From NCBI GenBank assembly GCA_001552515.1, contig BCRI01000003.1, forward strand, positions 1-64,000: a DNA stretch of 64,000 bases, written 5' to 3'. Shown here one piece after another: positions 8,426 to 17,686 of the stretch. Position numbers and translations under genes: made by a program. Source of the DNA: Sphaerimonospora mesophila NBRC 14179 = JCM 3151 (GTDB taxonomy: Bacteria > Actinomycetota > Actinomycetes > Streptosporangiales > Streptosporangiaceae). Numbering within the stretch: the first letter of the stretch is position 1; each line of letters opens with the position of its first letter. The notes under the pieces were generated by a model. It did no database searches and was not told the DNA's origin. It saw only the letters and a list, made by a program, of their open reading frames with translations.

Positions 8426-9327
8426 CCGGCCTCCTTCCGGCCGACCGATGGACGGTGATAGGGAGCGAGGATGCGGGCGGGCTTGTCGAACCGGGCCAGC
8501 CGCCTCATCCAGGCGAAGCCTGCGCCGAACAGGCCCGCGACCACCACGAGTACGGCCTGGCCGAGCGGCGTGCCGTACTCCGCCACGTACGACCGGTTGA
8601 AGACGACCAGCGCGCCGGCGAAGGCGAGAGCCGTACCGACCACGATCTGCACGCTCTTGCGGGTCGACCTCCGCTCGGCCTCGACCCTCCGCCGCATGTC
8701 GAGCTCCTCCCTGGCCGACACCGCCAGGGCGGACAGCACGTCGCGCAGCCCGGGCCCGCGCAACCGCGAGTTGAGGATGAGGGCGGCGACCACCAGGTCG
8801 GCCGACGTGTCGTCGAGCTCGTCGGCGAACATCCGCAGCGCGTCGGGGAGCGGCATGCGGGTGTGCAGCCGGTCGACGAGAGTGCGCAGCTGCGGCTGCA
8901 GCGTGGGGGCGGCCGCCCGCACCGACGACGGGATGGCCTGCTCCAGGCCGGCGGCCCCGGCGATCGTGTCGCGCAGCGACTCGGTCCAGGCGGCGAGCGC
9001 CTCCAGCCGCCGCATCGCCGCCCGCTCCTCGGCGGCCCCTCCGGTGAGGCCGCGCCAGGCGAGGACCAGGAGCACCGATCCGGCGGCGACGACCGGCCAC
9101 CGGGTCACCGCCAGGACGACCACCCCGGTGATCAGGGCCACCGCCGTCCTCGTGGTCAGCGTGCGCAGCAGCCGCACCCGTGCCTTGCCGTCCGGCCGGG
9201 CCGGTCTGCGGCGCGTGCCGTACAGAGACAGGCCCAGCAGGAACAGCCCGCCGCCGGTCACCGCCCCGGCCAGCAGCACGGCCGACAGCCCCAGGAGGTC
9301 GAAGGCTCCGAAGAACGCGGTGTTCAT
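8422..9327 (-). CDS. tadB: TadB-like pilus inner-membrane platform protein
   Basis: The 301-aa protein is a type II secretion F-domain membrane protein: N-terminal segments in 10-30 and 55-90, a cytoplasmic helical domain (AAWTESLRDTIAGAAGLEQAI, the typical TadB signature region; RGPGLRDVLSALA), and two C-terminal membrane segments (VGTALAFAGALVVF and VLVVVAGLFGAGFAW). ATG 9327 gives an ATGA overlap with the tadA stop and is preferred over GTG 9333. Together with TadC it anchors the TadA ATPase at the inner membrane. Confidence 0.9.
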   Translation of the reverse strand: MNTAFFGAFDLLGLSAVLLAGAVTGGGLFLLGLSLYGTRRRPARPDGKARVRLLRTLTTRTAVALITGVVVLAVTRWPVVAAGSVLLVLAWRGLTGGAAEERAAMRRLEALAAWTESLRDTIAGAAGLEQAIPSSVRAAAPTLQPQLRTLVDRLHTRMPLPDALRMFADELDDTSADLVVAALILNSRLRGPGLRDVLSALAVSAREELDMRRRVEAERRSTRKSVQIVVGTALAFAGALVVFNRSYVAEYGTPLGQAVLVVVAGLFGAGFAWMRRLARFDKPARILAPYHRPSVGRKEAG

Positions 9328-10643
9328 CGCCACGCTCCATGTGCCGGGTCGTAGCCGTGATAGGCCAGCTCGGCGGCGCAGGAGATCGGGGCGTGCGGCA
9401 CCAGCCGACCGTCCGAAACGGTGAACACCTCCGAGGAGAGGACCCGGCCGTCGACCCCGGTCACCTCCCGGACGCTGGACACGTATCGCCGCAGCCCGCC
9501 GCCCCGGTGATAGTCGTTGTGCTTCTCGATGAACACGACGAAGTCGATCGCACCGGCGATCAGCATGTGCGTGGCCTCGATCGGCAGCCGCTCCTCCGCC
9601 TGCAGGGCATAGGTGGCGACGCGGTTGAACACCTCCATGCTGGAGTTGGCGTGGATGGTCGACAGCGACCCGTCGTTGCCCTGGGTCATCGCGTTGAGCA
9701 TCGTGACGATCTCGTCGCCGAGCACCTCGCCCACGATCACCCGGGACGGGTTCATCCGCAGCGACCGCCGCACCAGCTCGGCCATGGTGATCTCGCCCTG
9801 GCCCTCCGAGTTCGGCAGCCGGTGCTCGAAGGCCACGACGTTCGGATGGAGCTCGGGGAACTGGTCGAGCCCCAGCTCCAGCGCCCGCTCCACGGTGATC
9901 AGCCGCTCGTGCGGCGGGATCTCGTTGGCCAGCGCACGCAGCAGGGTGGTCTTGCCCGCGTTCGTCGAGCCCGCGATCATGATGTTCTTACGTGCCGCCA
10001 CCGCCGCCGACAGGAAGCGGCCCAGCTCCGGCGTGAGCGTGCCGTTGCCGACCAGATCGCTGAGAAAGACCTTGCCCAGGCGGGCGCGGCGGATCGACAG
10101 CGCGGGACGCACGGTCACGTCCATCACGGCGGACAGTCGCGACCCGTCCGGCAGGCGCAGGTCGAGCTGGGGATTGGCGGTGTCGAACGGCCGGGACGAC
10201 AGCCCCGAGTACGCCGCCAGGACCTGGATGAGCTCGATCAGCTCCTCGTCGCTGTCGGCGACCGGATCGGCCAGCACCTCGCGGCCGTCGGCGTAGCCGA
10301 CGAAGACCCGGTCGCACCCGTTGATGTCGATGTTCTCGATCTCGGTGTCGTCCAGCAGCGGCTGCAGCCGGCCCACGCCGAACAGCGCGGCGTGTATCCC
10401 CCCGGCGAGCGCCTCCTCCTCCTCGGCGGTCGGCGGGGTGCGGCCCACCCCGATCTCGCCGCGCGCGTACTCCTCCAGGACCTGCGCGATCAGCGCGCGG
10501 GCGAACTGCCGCTCGTCCTCGCCGGTCATCGGCGGCAGCCCGCTGGCCTGATCCAGCCGCCGCTGGTGCGCCAGACGGTCGCCGACCTCCTGCCGGAACC
10601 GCTTCACCAGGCCGTGGTCGATGGGTCGCTGCTCGGCATTCAT
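9324..10643 (-). CDS. tadA: TadA/CpaF secretion ATPase
   Basis: The 439-aa type II/IV secretion ATPase has Walker A GSTNAGKTTLLRAL, the Asp/Glu box region (PNVVAFEHRL) and MNPSRVIVGEVLGDEIVTML with the Walker B glutamate, then STIHANSS, the His box. The N-terminal half has IENIDINGCDRVFVGY as in CpaF proteins. It is the cytoplasmic motor for Flp pilus assembly. ATG 10643 overlaps the upstream stop as ATGA. Length and motifs are those of an intact enzyme. Confidence 0.95.
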   Translation of the reverse strand: MNAEQRPIDHGLVKRFRQEVGDRLAHQRRLDQASGLPPMTGEDERQFARALIAQVLEEYARGEIGVGRTPPTAEEEEALAGGIHAALFGVGRLQPLLDDTEIENIDINGCDRVFVGYADGREVLADPVADSDEELIELIQVLAAYSGLSSRPFDTANPQLDLRLPDGSRLSAVMDVTVRPALSIRRARLGKVFLSDLVGNGTLTPELGRFLSAAVAARKNIMIAGSTNAGKTTLLRALANEIPPHERLITVERALELGLDQFPELHPNVVAFEHRLPNSEGQGEITMAELVRRSLRMNPSRVIVGEVLGDEIVTMLNAMTQGNDGSLSTIHANSSMEVFNRVATYALQAEERLPIEATHMLIAGAIDFVVFIEKHNDYHRGGGLRRYVSSVREVTGVDGRVLSSEVFTVSDGRLVPHAPISCAAELAYHGYDPAHGAWR

Positions 10644-11482
10644 GATCTCGCCCCCCTGACCGGCCCGGGGCCCGGCCCCGGGCCACGTCGTGGTGCCGGG
10701 ACCGGAGCGCCTGCCGTACGCCCCTGGCCGCCGGGGGCCGCATTGGCGGCGGCCTCGGCCGCCAGCTGGGCCACGAGCCGCCCGGCCAGGTCGCGCGCGG
10801 TCCGGATGAGCAGGCTGCGGTCGAGCCGGCCGCCCCACTGACCGCGCAGCAGCTCCGCGCCCTTCGGGTCGTGCGCCAGGCCGCCGACCAGCTTGACGTC
10901 CCAGCCGGAGACGATCCGCCTGACCTCCTCGATCGAGGCGCGGTAGGCCCTGGGGTCGGCGATCACGACCACGCAGGCAGGCCGGCCGAGCAGCGTCAGC
11001 CGTTCCCGGAGATGGGCGACGTGGTCGAGGCTGGCCCGGGTGAACAGGACCACCTCGTCGGCCTCGGCGATGAGGTCGTTCATCTGCGGGTGCGGCCCGA
11101 GCCTGCCGCAGTCGGCCAGGACGTCGGCGCCCGGCAGTGCGGCCAGCGAGCGCCCGAGCGGCCCCCACAGCCAGGTGAGCCCGGCCGCCTGCTCGGCGTT
11201 GGTGAGCCCGGTGAGCACGTCGAGACCGCCGACGAGCCGCTGCGTGTGCTCGAAGATCAGATCGGCGCGCAGCCCCCGTCGTGCCACCGCGCCCAGGCTG
11301 AGCAGGCCGCGTCCCGGGTTGAGCACCCCGCCGTCCTCCCCCGGCAGCCGGTAGGCCAGATCGCCTCCCGACGGGTCGCACTCGGCCAGCAGCACCGGCC
11401 GGGGCCACACCGCGCCGAGGGCGGTCGCCGCGGTGGTGACGCCGGGCGCTCCCTTGTCCGCCGCCAGGACGATGAGTGCCAC
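10640..11482 (-). CDS. CpaE/TadZ-like ParA-family protein
   Basis: The 280-aa protein begins MALIVLAADKGAPGVTTAATALG, the position of a ParA/MinD deviant Walker motif, but the usual GK-T is replaced by PGVTT, so the signature lysine is absent. AECDPSGGDLAYRLPG and VLADCGRLGPHP fit the ParA fold, as does VVLFTRASLDHVAHLRERL. CpaE/TadZ proteins place Tad pili at cell sites. The C-terminal 30 residues are a Pro/Gly/Arg tail. GTG 11482 lies 1 base after the CpaB-like stop. ATP hydrolysis is uncertain given the motif; similar KGxPGVTT forms are common in actinobacteria. Confidence 0.85.
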   Translation of the reverse strand: MALIVLAADKGAPGVTTAATALGAVWPRPVLLAECDPSGGDLAYRLPGEDGGVLNPGRGLLSLGAVARRGLRADLIFEHTQRLVGGLDVLTGLTNAEQAAGLTWLWGPLGRSLAALPGADVLADCGRLGPHPQMNDLIAEADEVVLFTRASLDHVAHLRERLTLLGRPACVVVIADPRAYRASIEEVRRIVSGWDVKLVGGLAHDPKGAELLRGQWGGRLDRSLLIRTARDLAGRLVAQLAAEAAANAAPGGQGRTAGAPVPAPRRGPGPGPGPVRGARS

Positions 11483-11483
11483 G

Positions 11484-12191
11484 TCACCTCACTCCGGGAA
11501 GCTTGATCAGGGCGATTTCCCCGCCCGAGGCGTACTGGGCGATGGCCGGCGCGGCGGAGGTGTCCACGCGCACCGTGACCAGTCCACTTCCCCCGGTCCG
11601 GCCCGCGGCGCCGATGCTGTGGACGCGTGCGGCGGTGGCGAGCACCCGCTGCTGCCCGCCGTCCGCCCGCTGGTCCGCCCCCTTGTCCGCGGCCGCGACG
11701 TGGATCACCTGGACGACATCGCCCACGTTCAGACGGGCCGGCGCCTGTCCCGGCTTGAGCGCGAGGCCGACCAGCGCCTTGCCCGGCCCCACGTCTTCGC
11801 CGGACTTCGCCACCATCGACTCGGTCAGCAGCGTGCCGGGCAGCAGGGTCACCGCGGCGTACCACTGGCTGACGCTCTCGCTGTCGCGCCACAGCACGCG
11901 CGGGATGCCGGTGTCGGCGATCTCCACCTCGCCCAGCGCCGACCGCGGGATCCGCTGCCCCGCCCCCACCTGCTGGGTGATCATCACCGCGGACACCCGC
12001 TCGCCGCTGCGCATGACCAGCAGCGTGGTCGCCAGCGCACCGCCCAGGATGAGGAGCACGGCGAGCGCGGCGAGCGCCGGCCTGCGCTCCCGGGGCGGCA
12101 CGGGAAGCTTGCGAGACGCGGGCCCGGACAGCCCCGGCCGTTCACTCACCGCACCGCGACCGTCCTGCGATGCCTTCTCGCTGATCCTCAT
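11484..12191 (-). CDS. SAF-domain protein (CpaB/RcpC-like), first gene of the Tad operon
   Basis: The 235-aa product has a basic cytoplasmic start, one membrane helix (LAALAVLLILGGALATTLLVM, about residues 41-61) and an SAF domain (VGAGQRIPRSALGEVEI, TLLPGTLLTESMV, LVGLALKPGQAPARLNVGD). This is the layout of CpaB/RcpC proteins, which in Tad systems lie outside the membrane and help pilus exit or wall passage. ATG 12191 is the first gene boundary next to a 538-bp intergenic region with a promoter candidate, so it heads the operon. Confidence 0.88.
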   Translation of the reverse strand: MRISEKASQDGRGAVSERPGLSGPASRKLPVPPRERRPALAALAVLLILGGALATTLLVMRSGERVSAVMITQQVGAGQRIPRSALGEVEIADTGIPRVLWRDSESVSQWYAAVTLLPGTLLTESMVAKSGEDVGPGKALVGLALKPGQAPARLNVGDVVQVIHVAAADKGADQRADGGQQRVLATAARVHSIGAAGRTGGSGLVTVRVDTSAAPAIAQYASGGEIALIKLPGVR

Positions 12192-12729
12192 CGATACAGA
12201 GGCTCCCGGTGATGATCACGCCCGATTTTCGGGCCGCTCCAATTTATTTACGGTCCTTACCGTTCACCGCGCGTTCATCGGATTATGGCCAAATTTCGGC
12301 CGCCCGCGTGTGGTTATACGGCGTCCCATGCTTATCCGTTAGCAATAAACCTGTCAACGGGAATGGATCTATTACCATATCGGTAGGTGACTACCAGATC
12401 TCGAAATTTTGTGATAGAGGGTAACGATCTATTCCTGATGCGCATGTCGTTCACAACGGACTTGACCGTACGGCCGCCGCCGAATCGCGGCACAGCCGTA
12501 CGACGCCACCACGGTGGGGAGGCGCTGATGACATGGCGGTTTACCGATTAGAGTGCGCGATGCCGGGAGCGCCTCGCTAACGTGGCCTTCGCCGGACGTC
12601 CGCCGACCCGGCCCTTCATGGGTGGAATCCGTACGGGAGAACCGCACGGGTTCTTCACGGAGGGGTCCGGCGGGTGAAACGCTCTGTCGGAGAACGTCCC
12701 CCTACCCCGACCCCGCCGGGAGTCTGCGC
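12192..12729. other. divergent intergenic region between Tad operon and EssC-like gene
   Basis: This 538-bp gap is notably AT-richer than its surroundings between about 12230 and 12440. It holds a promoter candidate reading leftwards (12329-12357), a short hairpin GGTAG-GTGA-CTACC at 12382-12395, and several short open frames without coding-like codon use or ribosome sites. I see no convincing gene. The AT-rich core is a candidate target for a nucleoid protein such as Lsr2, which is inference. Confidence 0.5.
12329..12357 (-). promoter_or_regulatory. sigma-70-like promoter candidate for the Tad operon
   Basis: On the minus strand TTGACA (12357-12352) is followed after 17 bp by TAAGCA (12334-12329). 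The -35 box is perfect, the -10 box is 4 of 6. It would give a leader of about 130 bases before the CpaB-like start at 12191. Confidence 0.45.
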
Positions 12730-15700
12730 ATGCGGTTAACGCTCACCGTGGTCACCGAGCACGAACGGCGTGACGTGTTGATCGAAGGCGACGAGACGGC
12801 CACCGTGGCCGGGCTCACCGCCGCTCTCGTCACCGCGCTCGACGACCCGCGCCCGTCCAATGTCGTACGGCTCCCGCACGCCCGCGCGCCGTACGACCTC
12901 GGCGGCAGGAGAGCGGCCGGCGGGAAACCGGGGTGCGTCACCGGGTCCGAGGCCGACGGGGACACGCGACGGGCGGCCGGGCTCTGGCTGGACGGGCGGC
13001 CGCTCGATCCCGACGCGGCCGTCTTCGGCCTGCTGCGCGACGGCGACGTGGTCGCCCTGGACGGCCGGGCCGCCTGGGCCACCATGGCCGAGGAGCCCGA
13101 CGGGCTGGCGGAACTGCGCGTCGTGGGCGGCCCGGGCGCGGGCTCGGTCCACCGGCTCGGCGTGGGCGCGCACACGATCGGGTCCGATCCGGCGTGCGCG
13201 ATAGCCGTACGCGACGCGGGACTGCCCCCCGTCGCCGCCGTGGTCCGCCTGACCCCGAACGGCGTCACCGTCGAACCGGCCACACCCGGCGGCGCCGTCC
13301 CACCGGTGAAGGCCGGAAAGAAGAAGCGGCGCAGACGGCGGGGACGGCGGCAGGACGACACGGCGCGGCCGGACGACATCGGCGCGGGCGTCGTGCGGTT
13401 GGCGGGCGAGCCGCTCACCGAGGCCACGCCCTGGCCCGAGTGGGGCACGCTTTCGTGCGGCGGCTCCGCCTTCTCGCTCGGCCCGGTCGAACCGCCGGAC
13501 ACGCACCTGGACGCGCTGCCGGACGGCGGGCTCGCCTACAACCGCCCGCCCAGGCTGCCGCGACCGGTGCGCGGCCGGCGGATCACGGTCCCGGCGGAGC
13601 CGCGACGGGCCGAGGGGATGCGGCTGCAACTGCTCGCAGCGCTGCTCCCGGCGGTGCTCGGGATCGTCATGGCCGTGGCCCTCCGGACCTGGTACTACCT
13701 GCTGTTCGCGTTCATGACGCCGCTCATCATGATCGGCCAGTGGGCGAGCGACCGCAGGCACGGCAAGAAGAAGCACCGCCAGGCGGTCAAGGCGTATCGC
13801 GAGCGCCTGGCGGCGTTCGAGGCGGAGGTCGCCCAGGCCGTCAAGGAGGACGAGGCCGCCCGTCGCGACGGCGCGCCCGACCCGGCCGAGGTGCTGCTCA
13901 CCGCCACCGGCCCCCGGCGCAGGCTGTGGGAGCGGCGCAGTCACGACCGGGACGCGCTGCGGCTGCGGGTGGGCCTGGCGGATCTGCCCGCCGGCCTGGA
14001 GTTCGAACTCGAGAGCGGCACTCCGCAGGACGCGCCCCGGCCGGAGCAGCCGATCTGCCACGACGTGCCGGTCGCGCTGGTCATGCGGCGGCTCGGCGTG
14101 GCCGGAGTCACCGGACCGAGGAAGACCGCACTGGCCTGCGCACGCTGGCTGGTCGGCCAAGCCGCCGCCCTGCACAGCCCGCGCGACCTGGCGATCGTCG
14201 TGCTGTCGGCCGGGTCCGACAGCGACCGGCAGTGGGGCTGGGTCCGGTGGCTCCCCCATTGCGGCCACGGCGCGCGCGGCGGCGGGCCGCTCGGCGCGGA
14301 CTCCGTCGCGCTCGTCGGCGCCGACCCCGAGGCAGCGGCCCGCCGGGTCGCCGAGCTCACCGCGCTGATCGACGAACGGCTCGACGACGAGGGCAAATCA
14401 TCGGCACTGGGTAAATCGGCACTGGGCGGCGGACGGCTGACCGGCGGCCCGGCGGGCTGGGACGACCTCGGCCGGGGCGCGGCGGCCGAGACCGCGGCGG
14501 AGCCCGCCTTCGCCGGCTACGACGAGCAGCCGTTCGACGTGCTCGTCGTGCTCGACGGCGCCCAGGTGCTGCGCGGTCTGCCGGGAATGCCGCAGGTGCT
14601 CAGGCAGGGCCCACGCGCCGGGGTCTACACGATCGCCATCGACGGCGACCGGCGGCTGCTGCCGGAGGAGTGCGCGACGGTCGTGTCGTGCTCGGCGGAC
14701 GGCGAGGTGCGACTGCACGGCGGTGGTCTGGAGGCCATCGGACGGATCCGGGCCGACCAGGTCTCGGTGTCGTGGGCCGACCGCCTGGGCCGGGCGCTCG
14801 CCCCGCTGCGCGACGTGAGCCGAGAGGACCCGGCCTCGGCCGTACCCGGCTCGGCCCGCCTGCTCGACCTGCTCGGCGCGGACGCCTGTGAGCCCGACCG
14901 CATCGCCAAGCGATGGGGCCGGTCGACCCGGGCCGTCATCGGCGTCGGCCCCGAGGGGCCGTTCGAGGTGGATCTGAGCCGCGACGGCCCGCACGCGCTC
15001 ATCGCGGGAACCACCGGCGCCGGCAAGTCGGAGCTGCTCCAGACGCTGATCTCCTCGCTCGCCGTGGTCAACCGGCCGGACGAGATGACGTTCGTGCTCA
15101 TCGACTACAAGGGCGGGGCGGCCTTCAAGGAGTGCGTACGGCTCCCGCACACGGTCGGCATGGTGAGCGACCTCGACGGTCACCTGACGCAGCGGGCGCT
15201 GGCGTCGCTGGCGGCCGAGATCCGCAGGAGGGAGCGCCTGCTCCTGGAGGCGGGGGCGAAGGACATCGAGGAGTATCAGCGGCTGCGGTCCCGTGGCGCG
15301 ACCTGGGTGCTGGGCTCCGGAGGCGTACGGCAGGCTCCGGCCGGCGGCCTCTTCGGTCCGACCGGCGCGGCACAGACGACCGGGGGCCGGCCGGGCGGGG
15401 GCTCCGCCCGGCAGGCGGAACGGCCGCCGATGCCCCGGCTCGTGCTGATCATCGACGAGTTCGCCGCACTGGTGACCGAGCTGCCCGACTTCGTCGAGGG
15501 CCTGGTGGACATCGCGCGGCGCGGCCGCTCGCTCGGCATTCACCTCATCCTCGCCACCCAGCGGCCCGGCGGCGTGGTGACCGCCGACATCCAGGCCAAC
15601 ACCTCGCTGCGGATCGCGCTGCGGGTGACCGACACCCGCGAGTCGGCCGACGTGATCGACGCGCCCGACGCCGCGCACATCTCGCGGTCCACGCCGGGCC

Positions 15701-17670
15701 GCTGCTACGTCAGGTCAGGGGCGGGCCCGGCGGTGGCGGTGCAGACGGCCAGGATCGGCGGGCGCAGCCCCCGGACGGCCGGACGGGGTGGTGAGGCCCT
15801 GCGGGTGATGGAACTGGCCTGGCCGGCGCTCGGCCGTCCGCTCTCCGTGCCGACGGTGGAGTCCGGCGACGACTCCGACCTCGCCCTGCTGGTCGACGCG
15901 ATCCGTGAGGCCGGGCGGGGCGTCCCCGAGCAGCCCAGCCCCTGGCTGCCGCCCCTGCCGGAACTGGTCACGCTGTCGGCGGACGCGTCGGCGACGGCCG
16001 GCTCCTCCGGTCATCGGCTCGCCCCGGCCGGGCCGTACCGGCGGGACGCCCAGGAGGTGCCGCCGCTGCCGTTCGGGCTCGTGGACCTGCCGTGGCAGCA
16101 GGGCAGGCGGCCGCTCGTCTTCGATCCGCGGCACGGCGGGCACCTGCTGATCGCGGGCTCGGCGCGCAGCGGCCGGTCCACCGCCCTGCGCACGATCGCG
16201 GGCTCGATCGCGGCCGGGGCCTCCCCCGAGGACGTGCACGTCCACGCGATCGACTGCGGGTCGGGGGCGCTGCTGCCGCTCGTCGGCCTCCCGCACTGCG
16301 GCGCCGTGGTCACCCGCGACCAGCTCGACCGGGTGGAGCGCCTGCTGACCCGGCTGCGCGCCGAGGTGGGCCGCCGCCAGCAACTGCTGGCCGAGGCGGG
16401 GTACGCGTCGCTGACGGAGGCCAGGACGGCCGCACGGGGACGGGCCGCGCCGGCGCCGTCCGGCGAAGCGGTCGGGCACCTGCCCTGGCTGGTGCTGCTG
16501 CTGGACCGATGGGAGGGATACGTCGCGGCGTTCGAGAACTACGACTACGGCCGCCTGCTCGACGCGCTGATGCAACTGCTGCGTGAGGGGCCGGCCGTCG
16601 GCCTGCGCGCGGTGGTCACCTCCGACCGGTCGGGCCTGATCGGGCAGATCTCCACGATCTTCGATGACCGGCTGGTCCTCCGGCTGGCCGATCCGGCCGA
16701 CTACGGGCTGGCCGGGCTGCCGGTGCGTGATCTGCCCGCCTCGATGCCACCCGGCCGCGCGCTGTCGGTCGGGGAACACGGCCTGGTGGAGAGCCAGATC
16801 GCGCTGCTGTCCCCCGATCCGTCCGGTCCCGCCCAGGTGGCGGTGCTGCAGGAGCTGGGCCGTACGGCTGCCGCCCGGTTCGGCGAGGTGCCTGGTGGCG
16901 GCTTCCACGCTGACTGCGACTCGCGGGGCTGCTGGGGCTGGGCCGGCGAGCCGCCGCTGCGCGTGGACGCCCTGCCGATGCGGATCACGGCCGAGCAGGC
17001 CCTGGATCTCGTGCCGTCGTTCGAGCCGCCGTCGCCGCTGTGGGCGCTGCTCGGCGCGGGCGGGGACTCCCTCGCCCCGCTGGGCGTCGATCTGCTGGCC
17101 CAGGGGCCGGCCGCCGTGATCGCCGGTCCGCCCCGATCGGGCAGGTCGTCCTGCCTGGTCACCGCGGCTCGATCGCTGCTGCGGCAGGGCACTCCCGTGC
17201 TCGCCGTCACCCCCCGCCGCAGCCCGCTGCGGGAACTGGCCGATTCAGCGGGCGTGCTCGCCGTGCTCGACGGGAACGCCGCAAGCGTGACCGGGGGTGC
17301 GCCGCAGGACCTTCTCGCCCTGGTCAGGGAGCAGGAGCGTTACGTGGTGCTCGTCGACGACGCGGAGTTGATCTCGCCGGACTCGCAGCTCGGCCTCGCC
17401 CTGGAGGAGGTGCTCCGCACCGGGCGGGACGGCGAGCACGGGCTGCTCATCGCGGGGCCCACCGGGGATCTGGCGACGGCCTACCGGGGTTTCGTGGCGG
17501 AGGCCAGAAAGGCGCGGACCGGGCTCCTGCTGTCGGTGCAGGGCCCGGCCGACGGGGATCTCTTCAACGTACGGCTGCCGCGCGGAGCCGTGGGCGGCCC
17601 GACCGGGCGCGGCCTGCTGGTGATCTCCGGGGCCGCGACCCCGATCCAGGCCGCGGTCCCGGTCCGGTGA
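12730..17670 (+). CDS. EssC/EccC-type FtsK/SpoIIIE ATPase with ubiquitin-like and FHA domains
   Basis: The 1646-aa protein has in order: a ubiquitin-like domain (about 1-115, ending LLRDGDVVALDG); an FHA-like domain (about 120-265, GSVHRLGVGAHTIGSDPACAIAV) interrupted by a basic stretch KKKRRRRRGRR; two membrane segments (about 298-340); and three FtsK/SpoIIIE-type ATPase domains. Domain 1 has Walker A GTTGAGKSELLQ (near 760) and LVLIIDEFAAL. Domains 2 and 3 have GSARSGRSTALR (near 1141) and GPPRSGRSSC (near 1465), with Arg replacing the Walker lysine. Type VII motors of this kind export WXG100 proteins, and one lies next door. The start at 12730 is where the conserved domain begins; upstream in-frame GTG codons extend into non-coding-like sequence. 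No EccB, EccD, EccE or mycosin gene is nearby. Confidence 0.9.
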   Translation: MRLTLTVVTEHERRDVLIEGDETATVAGLTAALVTALDDPRPSNVVRLPHARAPYDLGGRRAAGGKPGCVTGSEADGDTRRAAGLWLDGRPLDPDAAVFGLLRDGDVVALDGRAAWATMAEEPDGLAELRVVGGPGAGSVHRLGVGAHTIGSDPACAIAVRDAGLPPVAAVVRLTPNGVTVEPATPGGAVPPVKAGKKKRRRRRGRRQDDTARPDDIGAGVVRLAGEPLTEATPWPEWGTLSCGGSAFSLGPVEPPDTHLDALPDGGLAYNRPPRLPRPVRGRRITVPAEPRRAEGMRLQLLAALLPAVLGIVMAVALRTWYYLLFAFMTPLIMIGQWASDRRHGKKKHRQAVKAYRERLAAFEAEVAQAVKEDEAARRDGAPDPAEVLLTATGPRRRLWERRSHDRDALRLRVGLADLPAGLEFELESGTPQDAPRPEQPICHDVPVALVMRRLGVAGVTGPRKTALACARWLVGQAAALHSPRDLAIVVLSAGSDSDRQWGWVRWLPHCGHGARGGGPLGADSVALVGADPEAAARRVAELTALIDERLDDEGKSSALGKSALGGGRLTGGPAGWDDLGRGAAAETAAEPAFAGYDEQPFDVLVVLDGAQVLRGLPGMPQVLRQGPRAGVYTIAIDGDRRLLPEECATVVSCSADGEVRLHGGGLEAIGRIRADQVSVSWADRLGRALAPLRDVSREDPASAVPGSARLLDLLGADACEPDRIAKRWGRSTRAVIGVGPEGPFEVDLSRDGPHALIAGTTGAGKSELLQTLISSLAVVNRPDEMTFVLIDYKGGAAFKECVRLPHTVGMVSDLDGHLTQRALASLAAEIRRRERLLLEAGAKDIEEYQRLRSRGATWVLGSGGVRQAPAGGLFGPTGAAQTTGGRPGGGSARQAERPPMPRLVLIIDEFAALVTELPDFVEGLVDIARRGRSLGIHLILATQRPGGVVTADIQANTSLRIALRVTDTRESADVIDAPDAAHISRSTPGRCYVRSGAGPAVAVQTARIGGRSPRTAGRGGEALRVMELAWPALGRPLSVPTVESGDDSDLALLVDAIREAGRGVPEQPSPWLPPLPELVTLSADASATAGSSGHRLAPAGPYRRDAQEVPPLPFGLVDLPWQQGRRPLVFDPRHGGHLLIAGSARSGRSTALRTIAGSIAAGASPEDVHVHAIDCGSGALLPLVGLPHCGAVVTRDQLDRVERLLTRLRAEVGRRQQLLAEAGYASLTEARTAARGRAAPAPSGEAVGHLPWLVLLLDRWEGYVAAFENYDYGRLLDALMQLLREGPAVGLRAVVTSDRSGLIGQISTIFDDRLVLRLADPADYGLAGLPVRDLPASMPPGRALSVGEHGLVESQIALLSPDPSGPAQVAVLQELGRTAAARFGEVPGGGFHADCDSRGCWGWAGEPPLRVDALPMRITAEQALDLVPSFEPPSPLWALLGAGGDSLAPLGVDLLAQGPAAVIAGPPRSGRSSCLVTAARSLLRQGTPVLAVTPRRSPLRELADSAGVLAVLDGNAASVTGGAPQDLLALVREQERYVVLVDDAELISPDSQLGLALEEVLRTGRDGEHGLLIAGPTGDLATAYRGFVAEARKARTGLLLSVQGPADGDLFNVRLPRGAVGGPTGRGLLVISGAATPIQAAVPVR

Positions 17671-17686
17671 ACGTGCCGTGAACGAG

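Noticed and set aside
7355-9340. Single 661-aa protein joining TadB and TadC on the minus strand
   Set aside because: The first half is an out-of-frame reading of tadB; the real tadC starts at 8425 with an ATGA overlap.
12209-12424. 71-aa frame in the AT-rich gap before the EssC-like gene
   Set aside because: No ribosome site, no gene-like codon use and it crosses the Tad promoter candidate.
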